From the NCBI GenBank assembly GCA_018340375.1, contig JAFFJZ010000001.1:38866001-38930000 (forward strand): a stretch of DNA of 64,000 bases. The letters are read 5' to 3'. The notes under the pieces were generated by a model that saw only the letters and a program-made list of their open reading frames with translations, was not told the origin of the DNA and made no database searches. The stretch comes from Gonatopus flavifemur. Its lineage: Eukaryota; Arthropoda; Insecta; Hymenoptera; Dryinidae. The translations under genes were made by a program, and so were the position numbers. Of this stretch, positions 59,132 to 64,000 are shown piece by piece (position 1 is the stretch's first letter; each line of letters opens with the position of its first letter).

Positions 59132-60522
59132 GTGAGTATCGATACTGAAATAGAAGATATTGTATTCAAGTAATTCTCAAGACATGAGATCACTCAACGT
59201 ATAAAACATTTATAGGTTCGTAGTGTAATCGTTGAACGAATGGCAATGATTCGGAATAATATTTGAGTATTGAATACGAAAACACCATCCCATTTGATGG
59301 ATTGGCTCTATTTTTACAACTTTTTATGCATCAAATTTATCAATTAAGAAATTTTATTTGAGAATTATGTATAAAAGATGACAAAAATTGAGCCAACCCG
59401 AAAGATCTGACATTGTTATCGTATTTAGCGCATCAAAAGTTCTCCAAATTGATTCCTAAACCTAAAAAAAATCTTCTTCGTTGTTCCGTATAATGAGATA
59501 TGAATAATAAATGATTTGAGATATTATAAGGGACAATTTTATCGTGAAACACAAATATGTTAAAGCCCATAATACGTTCATGTAACTTGGATTAATGATA
59601 AAAAAAATCTCTGATTTTTATCAGTTTCATTCTGATACGTACAAAATGTACATCTTCCGTCTCTCATAAGACATAAAAACTGATTGCGTGCAAACACATC
59701 ATCGGATAAAATTGCGATCGAGATTTTTTGTTATTTATATAAAAGATGTATTGGATTCTTCATCAAGTGATAATATATTGAATCTATATCGATGCTTATA
59801 CAACATCGAAAAATACAACATGCATTGTGAATTCGATTCAATACATCTCCACAAGTATCACTGTACTTTTGTTCCAAACGATTATTCGTATTTCTTATGG
59901 TTGAATCAAAGAGAGATTGTCCAGCACAAGAAACAATAGGAAAATTGACAAAAAATTTGATAAATTTCTTTTAGATTGAATTTCATTGGCATGTGAAAGA
60001 ATAAGACAATAAAATTCAAAACACGCTCGCAAAGTTATCGTTTGATGAAAAAGAGACAAAGAGAATATGAATGAACTCAATGGAATACTGAAATTCGATA
60101 ACACAAGGCACCAGAGAGAATGGATGGTACAAAATGCGAGGAATCCTGGTAAAGCACCATCATATAGCAATCTTAAAGCTTTTGACCCGGTTGCCTGTTA
60201 ATACTCTCTAAGTACTTTGGTAGTAATTCATATTGAGAGAATTGATGCTGTTATGTATCTCCATGGTTCAGTCCTGCCCGAGGATTCGCAATGTTTTATA
60301 TTCAATCTCTAAAGTTTATTTAATTTCACGTTCTGTAATGAAATGATTTAATATTCGATCTATTATATGCGACGAATGACATTCTTTAATTTTTGGTAAA
60401 GACCGAAATTTCAGAAACTCATTCGAATTGTAAGACATTTGGAAAATTTGAATACAAATCCAATTTAAGAAATCCTCCCATCACATATCAAACTAATACT
60501 TTTGGTTTCTTTTTTATTTCAG
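59132..60522 (+). other. intron 2 of the receptor gene (1391 bp)
   Basis: It begins GTGAGTATC and ends with a strong pyrimidine tract (TTTCTTTTTTATTTCAG). Frames within it have no domain signal. Confidence 0.85.
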
Positions 60523-60803
60523 AACCTTACACGGAATACAAAATATGGGTGAAAGCTTACACATTCAAAAACGAGGGAGAACCATCAGATCACATTATAC
60601 GCCGAACGGATATAGCCGGTCCTAGTGCTCCAGAAATTTTAAACCTAACATGCCAAAGTCATGATTCAGTTTACATACAATGGGCCAGACCAACGCGTTT
60701 ATGGAATTCCATCGATTATTATTATCTTAATTATCGTAGCGAAAATAGCAAATACTATGAAGAGATTGAATTGTCAGCAGAAAAAGATCATCTTGAAAGT
60801 GGG
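60523..60803 (+). CDS. Ptp99A: receptor tyrosine phosphatase-like gene, exon 3 (end of FN3-1, start of FN3-2)
   Basis: Completes the first fibronectin III domain with EPYTEYKIWVKAYT, the conserved L-x-P-x-T-x-Y-x-(I/V)-x-V-x-A motif formed across the splice (leucine from exon 2), followed by NEGEPSD. The second domain starts at GPSAPEILNLTC and shows VYIQWARP (B-strand Trp) and IDYYYLNYRSE (C strand). The exon enters in phase 1 (the glutamate codon is completed across the junction) and leaves in phase 0 at GGG|GTGAGT. An upstream extension of the open frame into intron 2 is not coding, because the acceptor at 60521-60522 gives the domain-consistent start. Confidence 0.88.
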
Positions 60804-61007
60804 GTGAGTTCCGGTGTAATTAATTGTTTATAATATCTTGCCGCTTTGTGTTTGATTGTAAAATTACGTTCAATCTCGAAACAAATTTAGACTGACGAAT
60901 ATAATTCAGTTCAAGACAATGGTTTGAAAATTTATAAATTATAAAATTTGTTTCGCACAATTGAATATAGTATATACATATTGAATTATGTTTTCACGTG
61001 ATTTCAG
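60804..61007 (+). other. intron 3 of the receptor gene (204 bp)
   Basis: GTGAGTTCC ... TTCACGTGATTTCAG. Phase 0 on both sides. Confidence 0.88.
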
Positions 61008-61264
61008 ACGATAATACCGAATCTGACGATGAACACAATGTATGAGATCGTAGTACGTGGAGCAACGCAAAGTACCATCGACGAAGGACTCATTATACAA
61101 GGAGAAAGTTCTGCACCACGAAAGGTTCTGGTCACACGTGATTGCGATAAGGTACCACCATTAATGCGACGTGGTGCTAAGGATCTTAGTGCTGGAGTGA
61201 TAGCCGGCATGGTATGTGCCTGTTTTGCCGTAATGCTGGCTATCACATCTTTTGTCCTGTGGAG
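61008..61264 (+). CDS. Ptp99A: receptor tyrosine phosphatase-like gene, exon 4 (end of FN3-2 and transmembrane helix)
   Basis: Starts in phase 0 with TIIPNLTMNTMYEIVVRGAT, the closing L-x-x-x-T-x-Y-x-I-x-V-x-(G/A) motif of the second fibronectin III domain. A membrane-proximal linker (ESSAPRKVLVTRDCDKVPP) precedes a single transmembrane helix, AGVIAGMVCACFAVMLAIT then SFVLW, and a basic residue at the cytoplasmic side. The exon ends at GAG|GTGAGC two bases into the next codon (phase 2). The four exons together give 968 coding bases (322 codons plus 2 bases). The juxtamembrane and phosphatase exons were not found before 64000 and must lie further right, so the enzymatic identity is inferred from architecture, not seen. 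Confidence 0.85.
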
Positions 61265-61985
61265 GTGAGCGAGATTTTATTTTAGAATCCCTTCAGTGGA
61301 AAGCAAATCGAATATACGTTCCTCCTTGATTGATTTGGTATAATTCAGTTCTTGGGAATAATTTCAATGTTGCATAGGAAATGATAAATCTCACGGTTTT
61401 ATGGGTAATGAAAGTTTTGGTTCCAAAAGCGAAGCTTTGCCCCTCAGAGCACATATCACTGAAGCGAGCATTGCCTATGATTCCCCTAAAAATGAGTGTG
61501 GCCAAATTATAAGAGAGAGATCTGACTCTTAGGTAGTTGTGTCTCTTTTCATCCAATGGAATTTAGATAGAGATAGCACTTCAATTCAAACTGACCACAC
61601 TTCTTCGTAGATTTCCTCGCTCCAGTAGTATATGCTCTAAGCTTTGACCGTATAACAAAGATAATGCATTTCAATGCTACTGAATTTGTACTTTTGGTTG
61701 AGGTTGACACATGTTCCTGTAATTAAAGTCCTCTGAGAGAGATAACAACATTTGGACACGGGATATCATCCACGTGTTTTTTTTTCAATCTGATTCAAAG
61801 TTAATTGGATAGATAATTTCGAAAAAACTCCTTGTCATCGCTACGTTTTCACTCTCTTTCAACATGTTGGCTCATTGCGCATTCGCATGGAAGTTTGTAT
61901 TGCAAAAAAGATTCAGGAATCGAGATTGCAATACAAACTGAAAAAATGAGTGGCTACACTAACTATCCGAAGTATGACTTGGATA

Positions 61986-62236
61986 CACAGAAAAAAGAAA
62001 ACAGCAATGGTTACTGTGAATTGCAGTAATTCATTGGAAGATAATGAAAAATCAAATTCACACCGTTCGTTACTGCGTGTCCCAGTAACCGTTAATGTCC
62101 CAGCAGCATTGACGAATTTAACTGCAGTACACATCGCTGTGACCGCGTTAACCTCTATCATCCAAGCGTGTTTTCATTTGTTTCTCAACTGATTGCTGTT
62201 ATGGACAATAATCAGTGCTGTTTTCTTCTTTCCGTG
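61986..62236. mobile_element. TA-flanked dyad-rich MITE in the receptor intron
   Basis: TA-CACAGAAAAAAGAAAACAGC pairs with GCTGTTTTCTTCTTTCCGTG-TA. GTTACTG / CAGTAAC words recur (CAATGGTTACTGTGAATTGC, CGTTACTGCGTGTCCCAGTA). A similar word cluster continues just outside at 62270-62350 (GATTGCTGTCATAGCAATC). Confidence 0.85.
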
Positions 62237-62502
62237 TAGACAGCTGCAGTGGCAACACTCATATCGCCCTGGAACGATACAGATTGCTGTCATAGCAATC
62301 GGCGTCGTTCTCGGAGCGATCCGTTTGGCTGTGATAGCTGTACCGATGTCCCTGTGCTTCAGGTAGCAATACTGTTCGGTAAACTGTTGTGATCTGATCA
62401 TTGTGTATGTGTTTGTCATATGCTAACTCAGTGAAAATTTCGTTCTTTGCAATATCTTTCAAGTAGGTTTTAATTATCAGACAAATTCTCGTCTAAGACT
62501 AC

Positions 62503-62717
62503 CCAGATAACATGTAAGCTTGTCATAAGCTTGTCAGACTTGTCATTAGATTGTTTTTGACTTGTTATTGACAACCTTGTCAGTGTAAGGTTGCTACAAC
62601 TCTGCTGCAAGGGTTTTGTAAGCTTGTACCCTTGTCGTGTGTCAACTAGGAGGCTTATGTCAACCTTGTCACAAGCTTCCCTGACAACATCGCGGCAAGG
62701 CTAAATTCCTATCTGGG
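62503..62717. mobile_element. TA-flanked CTTGTCA-word MITE
   Basis: TA-CCCAGATAACATGTAAGC is opposed by TAAATTCCTATCTGGG-TA. The interior repeats AGCTTGTCA, ACTTGTCA and the inverse TGACAAG/TGACAAC (GCTTGTCATAAGCTTGTCAG, TGTCACAAGCTTCCCTGACA). Homologous to 36250-36436. Confidence 0.88.
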
Positions 62718-62923
62718 TAATATCAAAGATATCTTTAACATGCCTTGCCTCTAAAAAATGTCTTGAAAACATGTTTCAGATATCTTTGAGACAAGTTTTA
62801 GACAAGAATTGTTCTAAAACTCATCTAAAACCTTCCAACAGATATCACAAGACACGAAATGTTTACTGAGATTTCACACATGCTGTGTATTATATTATTC
62901 ATATCTCGGTTACATTTTCATTG

Positions 62924-62990
62924 TTAAGGTGATACCAACGATCCCTGACGATGTAACCCAAGCTCATTAGTTAGAAAAAGATACGAATAT
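62924..62990. repeat. one end of the 18419-type foldback
   Basis: TTAAGGTGATACCAACGATC ... TGACGATGTAACCCAAGCTC matches 18419 onward (AAGGAGATACCAGCGAACTC, TGACGATGCAACCTGAGCTC). No second end is clear. Confidence 0.6.
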
Positions 62991-64000
62991 ACGTCAAGAA
63001 GAGGGGTGTTGACCAACAATGCTGATATCTCTTCAAATTTTTTTTATTAAATCTCGCTGAGAAACAAAAATTCCAAATCCAATTCTGGAATTCCTAAATG
63101 GGAATTTGACGAAGCCATTGAAGGAAAACAGTATTTACGATTGAATGCCCAAGTAAACAAAGTTGCGAAAGGAATTATATGGGCCTTTCAATCGGAAAAA
63201 TTTTCCAATAATCAACAAACGTCCATACTATCCTCCTGTGAATTCAGTACTGTGCGGAATCAAACGCGACTGTAATCTGCAAGCTATAGCTTCGACCGTT
63301 ACCACGTATCACGCAATTTGAGTTCCAAGTATCCGATTAGGAATGTATTTGATCATCCAAAACTCGCTGGTCCGTTTCGAATGTTCACATAAAAATTCAG
63401 TATCGAATTGAAATTCACAATGGGTATCAACCGATTGTTTAGTTGGAAAAACGTAAACATCTTCCTGCATAAAATAGTCATGGAAATTCTTCTTATGTAG
63501 AAGAAGCATCTGGTTTTTATGATGAATTTATAAAATATCGATGAAATTCAATGTGTTTCCTACGAAGAAAAAAGAACCAGTTCTTCAAGAATTCCCACAA
63601 TTATTGTTAAATTTCATTCAAAGATTTTGTACATACTAGTAAACTCTACAAAAATCATGTACAAATGCCTTATAAATTTTAGCCAATCATTCTTCACTAC
63701 AGTATTTTCTTATAAATATTGTCCAACCCCTTCTTTGATATACGATTCCCATAAAATTGTATGAATCATCAAATTTCAAATAGAGAAATGTTTCCCTGAT
63801 TCACTATACGTAAATGAAGTCTGAGGGTGGTTATATTTTTATGTACTTTGATTTCAAGAATTCAAATAAAAAATTTGGGTTCATTTGAAGGACATTTATA
63901 CTTTTTGGAATCGTGAATGATATAAGAATCGGAAGTGATCCCCGCTAAGAATGAATAATATTCATCGAATTTGCCTCCAGTCTTGGCAATTCAGAATTAT

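Larger units (their letters stand above)
61265..64000 (+). other. intron following the transmembrane exon, open at the right edge
   Basis: It begins GTGAGCGAGA; no acceptor followed by phosphatase-like coding sequence is visible up to 64000. It contains foldback elements at 61986-62236 and 62503-62717 and a partial repeat end at 62924. The final kilobase (63.0-64.0 kb) shows nothing recognised. Confidence 0.6.

Noticed and set aside
60393..60522. Upstream extension of the exon 3 open frame as coding sequence
   Set aside because: It lies before a strong TTTTTTATTTCAG acceptor, and the domain continues correctly from exon 2 only when this part is removed.
62259..62462. Small minus frames downstream of the receptor exon 4
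   Set aside because: They overlap palindromic GCTG/CAGC words; no phosphatase-like residues and no matching acceptor phase.

Overview
This is an AT-rich, intron-dominated stretch of an insect-type nuclear genome. One receptor gene, with GT-AG introns and phase-matched exons, is spread over the right third, and the rest is sparse non-coding DNA packed with small non-autonomous DNA transposons. No bacterial features were seen: no operons, ribosome binding sites, rRNA, tRNA or CRISPR. The gene type (a neural-type receptor with fibronectin III repeats) and the density of miniature elements fit an insect; a hymenopteran is a guess only.

Layout. 1-830 is GC/CpG-richer than its surroundings and may hold the first exon of an unrecognised minus-strand gene running off the left edge. 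884-44700 has no gene I can support. It is a mosaic of foldback or terminal-inverted-repeat (TIR) elements, several of them nested, with diverged unique DNA between. A CpG-rich, TATA-containing island at about 24.09-24.56 kb is the only other gene-start-like segment. 44886-61264 holds four plus-strand coding exons: a signal peptide exon, a 13.8-kb intron, then exons encoding two fibronectin III domains and one transmembrane helix. I read them as the ectodomain half of a receptor-type protein tyrosine phosphatase, best guess Ptp99A. The catalytic half would lie to the right of the window.

Mobile elements. Most belong to a loose group that starts CAC(G/T)G, ends C(A/C)GTG, is flanked by TA, and is 190-850 bp long and self-complementary. 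Others are distinct: a hAT derivative at 4038-4741 with a perfect 8-bp target duplication and a recognisable hAT transposase C-terminal fragment; a TTAA-flanked element at 29217-29907; a TA-flanked 961-bp element inserted inside another foldback (2120-3080 within 1917-3141); and an 873-bp element at 10740-11612 with internal tandem units.

The most unusual signal is a class of foldback elements whose interior is an array of one short dyad word. The clearest is GCTG-N3-CAGC, repeated about every 20-22 bp in two 370-bp copies at 7860-8229 and 34863-35232. Other elements share the layout with different words (GGTAA/TTACC, AGTTG/CAACT, AGATCT, TTGATCGAA, CTTGTCA).
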